Source: PXAP01 sp964421595 (GTDB taxonomy: Bacteria > Bacteroidota > Bacteroidia > Bacteroidales > PUMT01). Taken from it: a stretch of DNA of 64,000 nucleotides. The notes beneath the pieces are model-generated. The model searched no databases and had not been told where the DNA came from. It was given only the letters and a program-made list of their open reading frames with translations. This document shows positions 1 to 8,233 of the stretch, one piece after another. Within the stretch, counting starts at the first letter, position 1. Each line of letters begins with the position of its first letter. The stretch is from NCBI GenBank assembly GCA_964421595.1, contig CAYQXY010000018.1, positions 24,748 to 88,747 on the forward strand, given 5' to 3'. Position numbers and translations under genes: made by a program.

Positions 1-555
1 GATAAGAGTGTTGATAGCAGATAGTATAGGGGAAGAGAGATAGGTCCTTATTATCGCATTGCTTATATCATCGTAAACAAACCCTTCCTCAATCATCGGT
101 ACCAGCAAAGGTGTAGCGAGTGAAGATACTCTGGCACCGGGCACAAGTCCCTTTATTTTCTTGCTGTAGGCACCCGAATTAATAGTGTTTTTTGTTCCGA
201 TCACGCCAATGGCCTTATCTGAATGTGAACGGGCAACATACTCAACTACAGGGTCGATAACATTCACGGGAATGACCTTAGGCGAGGTATAACTGCTGAG
301 TTCATCCCATACAGTAGCCGAAACAGTATTGCATGCCGCAAGTATAATCTTGCAATCGAGACCAAGCAGAAAGTCGGTTATTTTTTTGCTGTAATACAGG
401 ATTGCTTCTGGCGACTTGTCGCCGTATGGTAAATGGGCAGTATCACCGAAATATACTATCGATTCATCGGGGAGAAGTTGCTTTACCGCTGAAGCCACAG
501 TGAGTCCTCCGACTCCTGAATCAAAGATACCGATCGGACCAGATGCTGAAGCCAT
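1..555 (-). CDS. murI: Glutamate racemase, 3' part cut by window edge
   Basis: Converts L-glutamate to D-glutamate for peptidoglycan, in the cytoplasm. The first 185 residues are visible, from an ATG at 555 to the left edge without a stop; the family is usually about 270 residues. The N-terminus carries the racemase signature GIFDSGVGGLTV, followed by YFGDTAHLPYG and AACNTVSA, whose cysteine is the first catalytic cysteine. The second catalytic cysteine (GCTHYP region) lies outside the window. The gene follows the bamA-ompH-ompH genes on the same strand but is separated from them by a strong hairpin terminator, so it is probably transcribed partly by readthrough or from its own promoter. Confidence 0.93.
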   Translation of the reverse strand, partial: MASASGPIGIFDSGVGGLTVASAVKQLLPDESIVYFGDTAHLPYGDKSPEAILYYSKKITDFLLGLDCKIILAACNTVSATVWDELSSYTSPKVIPVNVIDPVVEYVARSHSDKAIGVIGTKNTINSGAYSKKIKGLVPGARVSSLATPLLVPMIEEGFVYDDISNAIIRTYLSSPILSAINTLI

Positions 556-598
556 ATTATTTTAATTTATTAAATTGAAAATGTTAGGCCGGAATTGA

Positions 599-633
599 AA
601 AAAACCACCTGCCTGAACAGCCGGTGGTTTTTT
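599..633 (-). terminator. Rho-independent terminator after the ompH pair
   Basis: An 11-bp perfect stem (AAAAAACCACC at 599-609 with GGTGGTTTTTT at 623-633) and a 13-nt loop. On the minus strand the stem ends in a T run. It lies between the stop of the ompH gene at 655 and the murI start at 555, so it should end or attenuate the envelope operon before murI. The stem is symmetric enough to work on either strand. Confidence 0.75.
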
Positions 634-654
634 GAATATTAAAGATTATGCAGA

Positions 655-1167
655 TTAAAGTCCGAGTTTTGCCTGTACAAAAGGAAGGATATCTTCGCTT
701 GCATCACTGAAATAAAGTACCGCATTGGCATCAAGGTCAAATACGTAAATCAGTCCGCGTTCCCTTGCCACTTCAGAAATGGTCTTTTCAATCTTTTCAA
801 AAATAGGCTGAATAAGTTCCATTTCCCTCTGCTGAAGGTCTTCCTGGGCCCCTGCCTGGAATTCCTGTATACGGGTCTGAAGTTCCCTTAGTTCTCTTTC
901 GCGAAGTTGCCTGAGAACGTTGGAGAGTGTATCCTGCTCTTCTACATATTTCTGTAGCTTATTGTTGTATTCGACATTGAGTTTCTCAAGCTCTTCACCA
1001 AGTTGCTGTGCCTCACCCTGAAGTGTTTTCTGTGCAGCTTCTCTTTCCGGCATTATATTTAACAGCCGGGAGGAATTAATATGCCCGAACTTCAGATCCT
1101 GAGCGTTTACAGCGGTTCCTGCAATCAGGAGCGCAGAGATAAAAAATAGTTTTAGTACATTCTTCAT
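655..1167 (-). CDS. OmpH/Skp-family periplasmic chaperone
   Basis: Predicted periplasmic chaperone that keeps unfolded outer-membrane proteins soluble on their way to the Bam complex. The 170 residues begin with a signal peptide (about 1-22, ending near AVNA-QD). A long charged coiled coil follows (roughly 40-120, rich in E, Q, L and R), and then the conserved C-terminal beta strands with YVFDLDANAVLYF. Length and order fit the Skp family. It is the second of two adjacent ompH genes downstream of bamA, an arrangement typical of Bacteroidota. The two copies are clearly diverged, so they may have separate clients. Confidence 0.9.
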   Translation of the reverse strand: MKNVLKLFFISALLIAGTAVNAQDLKFGHINSSRLLNIMPEREAAQKTLQGEAQQLGEELEKLNVEYNNKLQKYVEEQDTLSNVLRQLRERELRELQTRIQEFQAGAQEDLQQREMELIQPIFEKIEKTISEVARERGLIYVFDLDANAVLYFSDASEDILPFVQAKLGL

Positions 1168-1200
1168 TTTAGAAAGATTTGGTTGTTGTTGTTTATAAAA

Positions 1201-1788
1201 TTAATTTCTGTATCCCAGTCTTTTCAGGACATCGTCACTTACATCATTCCGTGGATTGGTATAAAGCATTGTTGGAGAGTTGGCCGTGTCAAAAATAACA
1301 GCGTAGTTACCTTCCGTGGCTGTCTCTTCGACTGCCTTGTATACCCTGTCCTGTATGGGAGTGATAAGTTCTTGCTGGCTCTTGTAAAGTTCACCTTCAG
1401 GCCCGAAATACTTTCTTTGTAACTCGGCTGCTTCAGCCTCTTTTGTTACAATCTCATTTTCTCTTTTTTTCCTCATATCCTCACTCATGAGCACCCTGTC
1501 ATTCTGATAGCTCCGGTAAAGAGCCTCTACGTCCTCATAGCTGGCCTCGATTTCTGCCTGCCATCCCTCTGCCAGCTTATCAAGCTGATCCTGGGCGGCA
1601 TTATAAGAGGGGATATTGCTGAGGATGTACTCTGAGTCAACATATGCAAACCTTTGTGCCAGTCCGCTCTGTGCCGACGCAAATATGATCAGGACAACCA
1701 GCATGGCAAATGTTCCTGCCTTACCACTTTTTAGCTGTGTGAATCTGTCCTTTAAGGAAGATCCGTTTGAAATTTTCAGATTGATCAT
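1201..1788 (-). CDS. OmpH/Skp-family periplasmic chaperone with long N-terminus
   Basis: A second Skp/OmpH homologue (195 residues) directly downstream of bamA. The hydrophobic signal segment sits unusually far in (about residues 29-45, MLVVLIIFASAQSGLAQ) after a 28-residue positively charged leader. Either the ATG at 1788 is right and this is a long signal sequence, or translation starts at Met29 (1704), which would lack the usual basic n-region; I keep the longer form. A coiled coil covers about 60-135 and the C-terminal strands include YAVIFDTANSPTMLYT. It lies 21 bp after the bamA stop and is probably co-transcribed with it. Confidence 0.88.
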   Translation of the reverse strand: MINLKISNGSSLKDRFTQLKSGKAGTFAMLVVLIIFASAQSGLAQRFAYVDSEYILSNIPSYNAAQDQLDKLAEGWQAEIEASYEDVEALYRSYQNDRVLMSEDMRKKRENEIVTKEAEAAELQRKYFGPEGELYKSQQELITPIQDRVYKAVEETATEGNYAVIFDTANSPTMLYTNPRNDVSDDVLKRLGYRN

Positions 1789-1809
1789 AATCTCCGTTAT
1801 TAGTTATTA

Positions 1810-4305
1810 TTAGAACTGCTGGCCCAGTACAAAATGGAACTGTCCCTTGTTGGCTCCCGGGCGTCCCGGTATCTCATCGAACCCATAGGCCCAGTCAATA
1901 CCCAGCAACCCGAACATCGGGAGAAAAGCTCTCAAACCTACACCTGCCGAACGTTTAATGGCAAAGGGATTAAAATCGTTGAAATCATACCATGCGTTCC
2001 CGGCTTCAACAAATACCAGCGGATAAATGAATGCACTGGGGTTTGTTGATACGGGATACCTTAATTCCATATTGAATTTGTTGTAGATATTTCCCGATTT
2101 ATAACCGCGAACCACAGGTGTCAAAGAACCATTTTCATATCCTCTTAATCCGATTGTTTCTCTCCCGTAAAGATTGTAGCCTGACATCCCGTCTCCACCA
2201 AGGTCAAAGCTTTCAAATGGTGATGGACCAATGTCGCTGTTAAAGTGTCCCAGGATCCCGAACTGCGCCGATGTACTTAATACCAAATCTCCTGCCAAAC
2301 TTGTAATCCAGTTGCTTTTAAATGTCCATTTATGGTATTCTACCCATTTATATTTCTCTGTGTTAGGCATTTCGGAGTAGTCACGATTATTCAATAAAGA
2401 ATAAGGAGGAGTTATCTGAAGGGTAAGATTAAACGAGTTTCCTCTCCTTGGATAGATTGGCTGATCAATTGAGCTTCTGCCAAAACTGGTTCGGAAGCTA
2501 AGGTTGTTGGATGTTCCGTCGGTGAAAAGGAACTGACCGCCGATCCAGTCATCGAGATGATAATTCTGTATACTAACTTCATTATAGAGTGTAAAGAAAT
2601 CATCAGGCCAGTTAAGCCTCCTGCCCATACCAATTGAGCCTCCGGAAATCTTAATTGAGTTCCATTCCAGCTGCCGGCGGTTATACCTGTTGGTTTGTAT
2701 GGTGTGGAAAAGTGAAACCGACAGTGAATTTGGTTTTGTGCCTCCGAGATATGGTTCAACGAACGTAAGGTTATACGCCTGGTAATAACTTCCGTTTGAC
2801 TGGGCTCTGATACTCAGTGTCTGGCCATCGCCCGAAGGTAAAGGCCTCCATGCATCCTTTTTGAAAAAGTTGCTTGTTGAAAAGTTGGAAAAACGGACTC
2901 CCAGAGTTCCTATAAGCATTCCGGCACCCCAGCCTCCTGATATCTCAAGCTGATCATTGGCTTTTTCCTCTACAATATATTCAATATCCACAGTGCCGTC
3001 GCTGGGATTGGGAATCGGATTGGGAACAAGTCTTTCAGGGTCAAAATGCCCCAGGTTGGATAGTTCCCTTACTGACCTTATAAGGTCAGTCTTGCTGAAC
3101 AGCTCTCCCGGTTTTGTTCTGATTTCCCTTCTGATAACATGTTCGTTCGTTTTTGTATTACCGGTAATCAAAATTCTGTTTACAGTAGCCTGATCACCTT
3201 CCCTGATCCTCATTTCCAGATCAATGGAGTCATTGTCAATATTAACCTCCACCGGATTTACGCTGAAGAAGAGATAACCATCATCCAGGTAAACTGAACT
3301 GACTGCATCATCATCCTGCCTTAATCTCTTTTCGAGTTTAACCGGGTCATAAATCTCTCCCTTTTCAATATTAAGAACTGCTGAAAGATATTCAGACGGA
3401 TACTTGGTATTTCCTACCCAGTTTATGTCTCTGAAAAAATACTGGCTGCCTTCCTCAATTTCAAGGGCAATATTGATGCGGTCATCATCTGTGAAGTAGA
3501 GCGTATCAGAAATTATCGTGGCATCACGGTAGCCATTTTCATTATAGAAATTTACCAGACTCTCCTTATCTTCACGAAAATCAGCTCCTACGTACTTGGA
3601 TGATTTGAATATATTAAGGTTACGTTTTTTTGTATTTTTCATCACCCTTCTCAGGCGGCCGTCGGAAAAGGTCTCATTCCCCTGAAAGTATATATCAGAA
3701 ATCCTTACCCTCTCATTTTTGTCAACATCAATATTAAGCCTTACCCTGTTGGGAAGTGAAGGATCATCTTCAACCCTTATATCTATACTGGTATTGAAAA
3801 ATCCTTTTTCAATAAAATGTTTTTCAATTATATCCCTGGAATTGTTCAGTACATTTTCCGTTATTGCACTCCCGGTTCTAAGCCTCAGCATCTCCTCAAG
3901 ATCAGTTGTCTCAGATCTTTTGAGGCCTTCAATTGTTAATACAGAAAGCCTGGGAGGCTCCTGAAGCCAGATGTCAAGATCTATCTCGGTACCATCAATT
4001 CTGACGGCAGTCACCTTTACATCTGAGAAAAGTCCTTGTCCCCATAATTTCTCTAATGCCTGCGTTATATCATCACCTGGAATAGTTATCCTTCTTCCCG
4101 GCTCCAGTCCTGAAACATTTCTTATTACTGCAGGTTCGATATGCTGATAATTGGAAATCGATACATCCCTTATCACATATTCCCTTGGCCTGGAATAGTC
4201 CATTATTGGCAGCTGAGCATGATCTGTCTGTGCTGCAATATCTGTCAGGCTGTACAGTAAAATCAGAAAAAGGTAAAAAATCGTTGATTGTTTTTTAATA
4301 AACAT
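1810..4305 (-). CDS. bamA: BamA, outer-membrane protein assembly factor
   Basis: Omp85-family core of the machine that inserts beta barrels into the outer membrane. The 831 residues comprise a signal peptide (about 1-26), a periplasmic region of POTRA repeats (about 45-460, with recurring strand-helix units such as ISDIYFQGNETFSDGRLRRV and VNRILITGNTKTNEHVIRRE), and a C-terminal barrel (about 470-831). The barrel ends in phenylalanine (FVLGQQF), the Bam recognition signature. Its neighbours uppS upstream and two skp/ompH genes downstream form the standard Bacteroidota envelope operon. The start at 4305 is 5 bp after the uppS stop, suggesting translational coupling. Confidence 0.96.
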   Translation of the reverse strand: MFIKKQSTIFYLFLILLYSLTDIAAQTDHAQLPIMDYSRPREYVIRDVSISNYQHIEPAVIRNVSGLEPGRRITIPGDDITQALEKLWGQGLFSDVKVTAVRIDGTEIDLDIWLQEPPRLSVLTIEGLKRSETTDLEEMLRLRTGSAITENVLNNSRDIIEKHFIEKGFFNTSIDIRVEDDPSLPNRVRLNIDVDKNERVRISDIYFQGNETFSDGRLRRVMKNTKKRNLNIFKSSKYVGADFREDKESLVNFYNENGYRDATIISDTLYFTDDDRINIALEIEEGSQYFFRDINWVGNTKYPSEYLSAVLNIEKGEIYDPVKLEKRLRQDDDAVSSVYLDDGYLFFSVNPVEVNIDNDSIDLEMRIREGDQATVNRILITGNTKTNEHVIRREIRTKPGELFSKTDLIRSVRELSNLGHFDPERLVPNPIPNPSDGTVDIEYIVEEKANDQLEISGGWGAGMLIGTLGVRFSNFSTSNFFKKDAWRPLPSGDGQTLSIRAQSNGSYYQAYNLTFVEPYLGGTKPNSLSVSLFHTIQTNRYNRRQLEWNSIKISGGSIGMGRRLNWPDDFFTLYNEVSIQNYHLDDWIGGQFLFTDGTSNNLSFRTSFGRSSIDQPIYPRRGNSFNLTLQITPPYSLLNNRDYSEMPNTEKYKWVEYHKWTFKSNWITSLAGDLVLSTSAQFGILGHFNSDIGPSPFESFDLGGDGMSGYNLYGRETIGLRGYENGSLTPVVRGYKSGNIYNKFNMELRYPVSTNPSAFIYPLVFVEAGNAWYDFNDFNPFAIKRSAGVGLRAFLPMFGLLGIDWAYGFDEIPGRPGANKGQFHFVLGQQF

Positions 4306-4310
4306 AATGT

Positions 4311-5060
4311 TTAGTCACAATTTAGTTGTTCACTTATTTTGCCAAATCGCCTTTCTCTTGACTGAAAGTCTATAATGGCCTGGTAAAGATGTTCTTTCCT
4401 GAAATCCGGCCACAGCGTTGATGAAAAATATAATTCAGAATAGGCAATCTGCCAAAGAAGAAAATTGCTGACCCTGTATTCTCCGCTGGTGCGGATAAGG
4501 AGTTCAGGGTCAGGTATGCCCCTGGTAGTCAGATATCCTGAAAATACTGATTCATCAATCTCATCTTTGTCAATCTTTCCTGAAGCAACATCAGCAGCCA
4601 GCCGCTTTGCAACTTCGGTAATCTCCCACCTGGCACCATAACTCAGGGCTACAATCAGTGTAAGACCGCTGTTTTTCCTCGTTAGTTCAATTACCTCGGT
4701 CAGCTTTTCATTAATATATGGCGGCAGACTTCTCAAGTCACCAATAACCAATAAACGGACATTGTTTTTAATTAGTGTCTCTGTTTCAGAATTTATCGTA
4801 GAGACCATCAGGTTCAACAGGGCATCTATCTCCATTTTGGGCCTGGACCAGTTTTCCTTGGAAAAGGCGTATAAAGTCAGAAACTTTATCCCCAGTTCAC
4901 CGGCACATTCTACAGTTTCCTTTACAGCAGTTACACCATTCTGATGGCCGAATATCCGGTGTGAGCCTCTTTCTCTGGCCCAGCGCCCGTTACCGTCCAT
5001 AATAATGGCGATATGGCAGGGTAGCTTTGATTTGATTATCTTATCTTTTAGTACAGTCAT
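4311..5060 (-). CDS. uppS: Isoprenyl transferase, undecaprenyl-diphosphate synthase
   Basis: Cis-prenyltransferase that condenses isopentenyl diphosphate onto farnesyl diphosphate to make the C55 carrier lipid for cell wall and O-antigen. I chose the ATG at 5060 (249 residues). A frame extension to 5096 would add 12 residues and overlap the upstream gene. Visible motifs: IAIIMDGNGRWA with the catalytic Asp and the pyrophosphate-binding Gly-Asn-Gly-Arg, GHQNG, LYAFSKENWSRP, and near the C-terminus PELLIRTSGEYRVSNFLLWQ. Upstream is a DUF6089-like barrel gene (14-bp gap), downstream is bamA. Confidence 0.95.
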   Translation of the reverse strand: MTVLKDKIIKSKLPCHIAIIMDGNGRWARERGSHRIFGHQNGVTAVKETVECAGELGIKFLTLYAFSKENWSRPKMEIDALLNLMVSTINSETETLIKNNVRLLVIGDLRSLPPYINEKLTEVIELTRKNSGLTLIVALSYGARWEITEVAKRLAADVASGKIDKDEIDESVFSGYLTTRGIPDPELLIRTSGEYRVSNFLLWQIAYSELYFSSTLWPDFRKEHLYQAIIDFQSRERRFGKISEQLNCD

Positions 5061-5074
5061 AAACAAATAGGTCG

Positions 5075-5731
5075 TTAATTCCAGTAAGCCGGGCAATCAC
5101 CCTTGCGTTCGAATGGTTTGATGGTTACAAAAAATCCGGCCAAAGATACCCAATCATTGTTATGAACCAAGGAAGGAGAGTTAAATTGTCCGAAACTTTT
5201 CACCCCGTCAAGGTTGTCGGTAAATGTTTTCTTCATTATCCACTCAAAACCTATGGTAACCTTACTGCTGATTCCGTATTTTACACCACCACCGAAAGGT
5301 ATATTCAGATTGCCGGTAAATGATTCGCTAATACCCGTTGTGTGTGCCATACCCGCTGTTATAAACGTTGTAACAGGTTTTTTGAAGATCGTTACCCTGA
5401 AAGGCTGAAAATTAAATTCTCCAAGGAGAGAGAAGTCATAAAAATTGTTAACAAAAGTTGCACCTCTGGTCTGATTTGTGATTCCGGCAAAGTCGAGATC
5501 ATTGGCGCTGATCTGTCCGTAGTTCAGACCGGCTTTTAAAGAATAATGATCATTAAAGTCATATTTGACCATCATTCCGAAAGCAGGAGCGGGAGCATAA
5601 AAATGCCGGCTTGTGTTAATATCGCCCTGGTAGTAAGATGTGCCGGCAAAAACTCCAATATTGAAATTGTCCCGGGAGAAGGACCCGGTTGACAATATAG
5701 CCAGAAAGAAAAATATAATCAGAGTTTTCAT
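5075..5731 (-). CDS. DUF6089-like outer-membrane beta-barrel protein
   Basis: A 218-residue protein with a signal peptide (about 1-19) and alternating hydrophobic/polar strands rich in aromatic residues and glycine. The opening strand pattern GVFAGTSYYQGDIN resembles the DUF6089 family, which in Bacteroidota commonly sits between nadK and uppS. It is probably a small outer-membrane barrel of unknown function. It does not end in Phe (ends CPAYWN), so its C-terminal Bam signal is atypical. It lies 32 bp downstream of a second barrel gene of similar design and is probably in the same operon as uppS and bamA. Confidence 0.75.
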   Translation of the reverse strand: MKTLIIFFFLAILSTGSFSRDNFNIGVFAGTSYYQGDINTSRHFYAPAPAFGMMVKYDFNDHYSLKAGLNYGQISANDLDFAGITNQTRGATFVNNFYDFSLLGEFNFQPFRVTIFKKPVTTFITAGMAHTTGISESFTGNLNIPFGGGVKYGISSKVTIGFEWIMKKTFTDNLDGVKSFGQFNSPSLVHNNDWVSLAGFFVTIKPFERKGDCPAYWN

Positions 5732-5763
5732 TATTTATCCTGTTGCAGAAAATAGCCTGAAGA

Positions 5764-6507
5764 TCAGTTGCCTGTCCCCAGACTGAGGTCGGACAGCCTG
5801 TATATCAGTTTTATTGAAGATGTGTAGTAAATATCATTGGATGTTGACATTTCAGTAGTTAATCCGTCAATAAAATCATTCATTACATAGCGTCCGCAAA
5901 TTTCAAATCCTAAATCCATATTGTTTCTAATTCCAACTTTAAATCCCAGGCCAGCCGGCAATACTACTGAGATAAACCCGTGTTCGATTGACTCCCTTGT
6001 CTGTCTTGATTTCAGAGATTCATTGGGTATCACGTTATAAAAAGCTGCACCTGCACCTCCAAAAATGTATGCTGAGATTGTAGAATAGTTTCTTCTCATT
6101 CCCCGACGGTTAACGCCGCTACCTATCTGCAGGTCCTTCAGGGGGAAGTATTCGATCCTGACTGTAGGCTCCAGCAATATGGTGTTAAATACATAGCCAC
6201 GGCCATCATTTTTCCATCCCTCATCACTACCGCTAAGCCAGCCGAATGTTAAAACACCGTTAAACGCCACATTATTGCTCCGGAAATACCTCAATCCAGC
6301 AGAAAACCCGGGGCGCGTCCTTACAGGATCGTAATCCTTAATGCCGAACCATGTGTTTTCATCAGCAGATCCGCCTATGTCACCAAAATAGTTAGTCAGA
6401 CCGATACCTGCATGGATTTCATACGGAGTAGCCCTCCATCCCTGGCTCCGGGCAGGCAATACAAGAACTAACAGGAACAAAAAAGACCAAAAAACAAGAA
6501 TTCTCAT
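5764..6507 (-). CDS. DUF6089-like outer-membrane beta-barrel protein
   Basis: A 247-residue exported protein: signal peptide about 1-21 (cleavage near PARSQ), then barrel-like strands starting IHAGIGLTNYFGDIGGSA. That opening matches its downstream neighbour's GTSYYQGDIN pattern, so the two are probably distant paralogues. A hydrophilic insert containing a basic loop (NRRGMRRNYS) lies near the middle. The function is unknown; its place inside the nadK-uppS-bamA cluster suggests a role in, or dependence on, outer-membrane assembly. A TAATTTTG box lies just upstream, so this gene may start its own transcript. Confidence 0.72.
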   Translation of the reverse strand: MRILVFWSFLFLLVLVLPARSQGWRATPYEIHAGIGLTNYFGDIGGSADENTWFGIKDYDPVRTRPGFSAGLRYFRSNNVAFNGVLTFGWLSGSDEGWKNDGRGYVFNTILLEPTVRIEYFPLKDLQIGSGVNRRGMRRNYSTISAYIFGGAGAAFYNVIPNESLKSRQTRESIEHGFISVVLPAGLGFKVGIRNNMDLGFEICGRYVMNDFIDGLTTEMSTSNDIYYTSSIKLIYRLSDLSLGTGN

Positions 6508-6525
6508 CTTTTTCTTTTAAAGTTA

Positions 6526-6533
6526 CAAAATTA
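6526..6533 (-). promoter_or_regulatory. Bacteroidota-type -7 promoter box
   Basis: On the minus strand this reads TAATTTTG, matching TAnnTTTG. A TTG that could serve as the -33 element lies at 6552-6554, 18 nt further upstream. The box is about 19 bp before the ATG at 6507 of the barrel gene. This gives the uppS-bamA part of the operon a possible internal promoter after nadK. Confidence 0.4.
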
Positions 6534-6608
6534 GAAAATTTTATGGTATAACAACATTATGAATGCTTTAATATTTCCCCCGGTTATGCCGGCTTAATTT
6601 CAATAATA

Positions 6609-7502
6609 TTAATTACGTTTATCTGCACCCCACATTAACTTATTTCGCAGAGTTGTATAGAAGTCCTGGTTATAAGGTCTTACCATTGATATATCAAAAA
6701 GAGACCTTTTAATTATGATCTCGGTTCCTGCCTGAATAACTGCCGATTGTGAGTCTCTTGATAAAAGGAACTCTCCGTTCCTGCATATGACCTTCAGTCT
6801 TATTATTTTATTATCAGGAATTACAATTGGACGGACAGTCAGATTATGCGGGGCAATAGGTGAAATAATGAATCCGCTTATTTCAGTGGCAAGGAGAGGG
6901 CCGCCAACGCTTAAAGAATATGCTGTTGACCCGGTGGGTGTTGAAATTATCAATCCATCAGCCCAATATACATTAATAAGCTTGTCATTGAGCCAGGCCT
7001 GGATCGAGATCATCGATGCATCTTTCTTCTGCAGGGTAAATTCGTTCAGCGCAAAACTGAACTCGCTAAAAACATCCTTAGGTGAAGACATTTCAAGCAG
7101 GCTCCTCTTTTCTATGCTATAGGAACCTGAGAGTAATGAGTCGACAGCAAGATCAATATCTTCGCCTGAGATATTGGCGAGAAATCCGAGCCTTCCACTA
7201 TTGATACCCAGGATAGGGATGCCTGAATCCCGCACAATTGTTATAGTTTCAAGAATAGTCCCGTCTCCGCCGATAGAGAATATGAAATCGCTTTTCTTAT
7301 TGAGTTCGTTGTGTGAAGTAAATTGTTCCGTTCCGGTCAGGTCAATACTCGTCTTATCAAGTATAAAATTGCGGAAAGGTTTATAAATACTTACAAGTAT
7401 GTTTCTTTTCCTGAGCTGAGCGAACAATTTTTCAGCAAAAGGTATAAACTGGTCGCCGAATTGCCGGCCATAAACTGCAATTTGCATCTTTGCGGATGTC
7501 AT
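6609..7502 (-). CDS. nadK: NAD kinase
   Basis: Phosphorylates NAD to NADP in the cytoplasm. The 297 residues contain all family signatures: SIGGDGTILET (GGDG catalytic loop with Asp), GINSGRLGFLANI, the conserved STPTGSTAYSLSVGG segment, and PIAPHNLTVRPIV. The first ATG at 7502 overlaps the stop of the upstream CBS gene as ATGA, indicating translational coupling; Met6 (MQIAVYGRQ) is the alternative start. It sits inside the usual Bacteroidota envelope operon. Confidence 0.95.
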   Translation of the reverse strand: MTSAKMQIAVYGRQFGDQFIPFAEKLFAQLRKRNILVSIYKPFRNFILDKTSIDLTGTEQFTSHNELNKKSDFIFSIGGDGTILETITIVRDSGIPILGINSGRLGFLANISGEDIDLAVDSLLSGSYSIEKRSLLEMSSPKDVFSEFSFALNEFTLQKKDASMISIQAWLNDKLINVYWADGLIISTPTGSTAYSLSVGGPLLATEISGFIISPIAPHNLTVRPIVIPDNKIIRLKVICRNGEFLLSRDSQSAVIQAGTEIIIKRSLFDISMVRPYNQDFYTTLRNKLMWGADKRN

Positions 7503-8164
7503 ATGTTCAGATAGCGCATAAACTGTTCATACCTGTTTTCATAAAAACTGTTAAGATTGTTGTCATCCATGAAAGTGGCTTTTATATGATAGTTGTACCG
7601 GTCAAAAGTATTTATTATTGAAGACATGTCGGTACTGCTGATTTTGATAGTTACTTCCATGGTAGTGCTATCGCCGGCATTTCTAATATAGAGGCTGAGA
7701 ACTTTCGAGTTGTTGCTTTCAATGATCTGGGCTATCTGGCTGAGTGAGTAATCATGCTGGTTCATCTCAAGTACAATTATTCCCCCAGGATCACTGACAG
7801 CTGCCAGTGCCGCCATCTGGGCAAGAAGATCACTCTGTCCAATGAGACCCTTGTAATTCTTATTTTCATCGAGAACAGGGATGACAGTTAGTTTAAGCCT
7901 TGAGGCGATCTCAATTACTTCATATATATGCTGGTTTGCTGAAACAAACGGACTGAAAAGGCTTAGTTTGTAGTTTCCTATCGGTTCATCCATGAGTCCG
8001 AGATCATAGATATCAGTATCAGAAATGAGTCCGAGAAATTCCTGATTATCGACAATTGGCAAATGTGATATCCGGAATATTTCCATCCAGCTTAAAGCCC
8101 TTGCCCCCGTATCGGACGTTCTTAATGCGGGAATTACATCTGAAACAAGATCAATTGCCAGCAT
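7499..8164 (-). CDS. CBS-domain pair plus ACT-like domain protein (AcuB-like)
   Basis: A 221-residue cytoplasmic protein. Two CBS motifs occupy about residues 1-125 (HLPIVDNQEFLGLISDTDI and VIPVLDENKNYKGLIGQSDL), and an ACT-like ferredoxin fold follows (about 132-205, GGIIVLEMNQHDYSLSQIAQ). CBS pairs usually bind adenine nucleotides and ACT domains bind small ligands, so it is probably a sensor of adenylate or NAD(P) state; this is inference. It is coupled to nadK by an ATGA overlap, which makes regulation of NAD kinase or its operon an attractive idea. It diverges from pdxJ with a 69-bp gap. Confidence 0.8.
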   Translation of the reverse strand: MLAIDLVSDVIPALRTSDTGARALSWMEIFRISHLPIVDNQEFLGLISDTDIYDLGLMDEPIGNYKLSLFSPFVSANQHIYEVIEIASRLKLTVIPVLDENKNYKGLIGQSDLLAQMAALAAVSDPGGIIVLEMNQHDYSLSQIAQIIESNNSKVLSLYIRNAGDSTTMEVTIKISSTDMSSIINTFDRYNYHIKATFMDDNNLNSFYENRYEQFMRYLNI

Positions 8165-8193
8165 ACTCAGTTTTTATTATTGCAAATTAGCAC

Positions 8194-8201
8194 TATTTTT
8201 G
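8194..8201 (+). promoter_or_regulatory. Bacteroidota-type -7 promoter box for pdxJ
   Basis: TATTTTTG matches TAnnTTTG and lies 32 bp before the pdxJ ATG at 8234. A TTG at 8180-8182 is too close to be an ideal -33 element, so only the -7 box is convincing. Confidence 0.4.
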
Positions 8202-8233
8202 CTTTCTTTTATAATGACAGCAAACAACATGCC

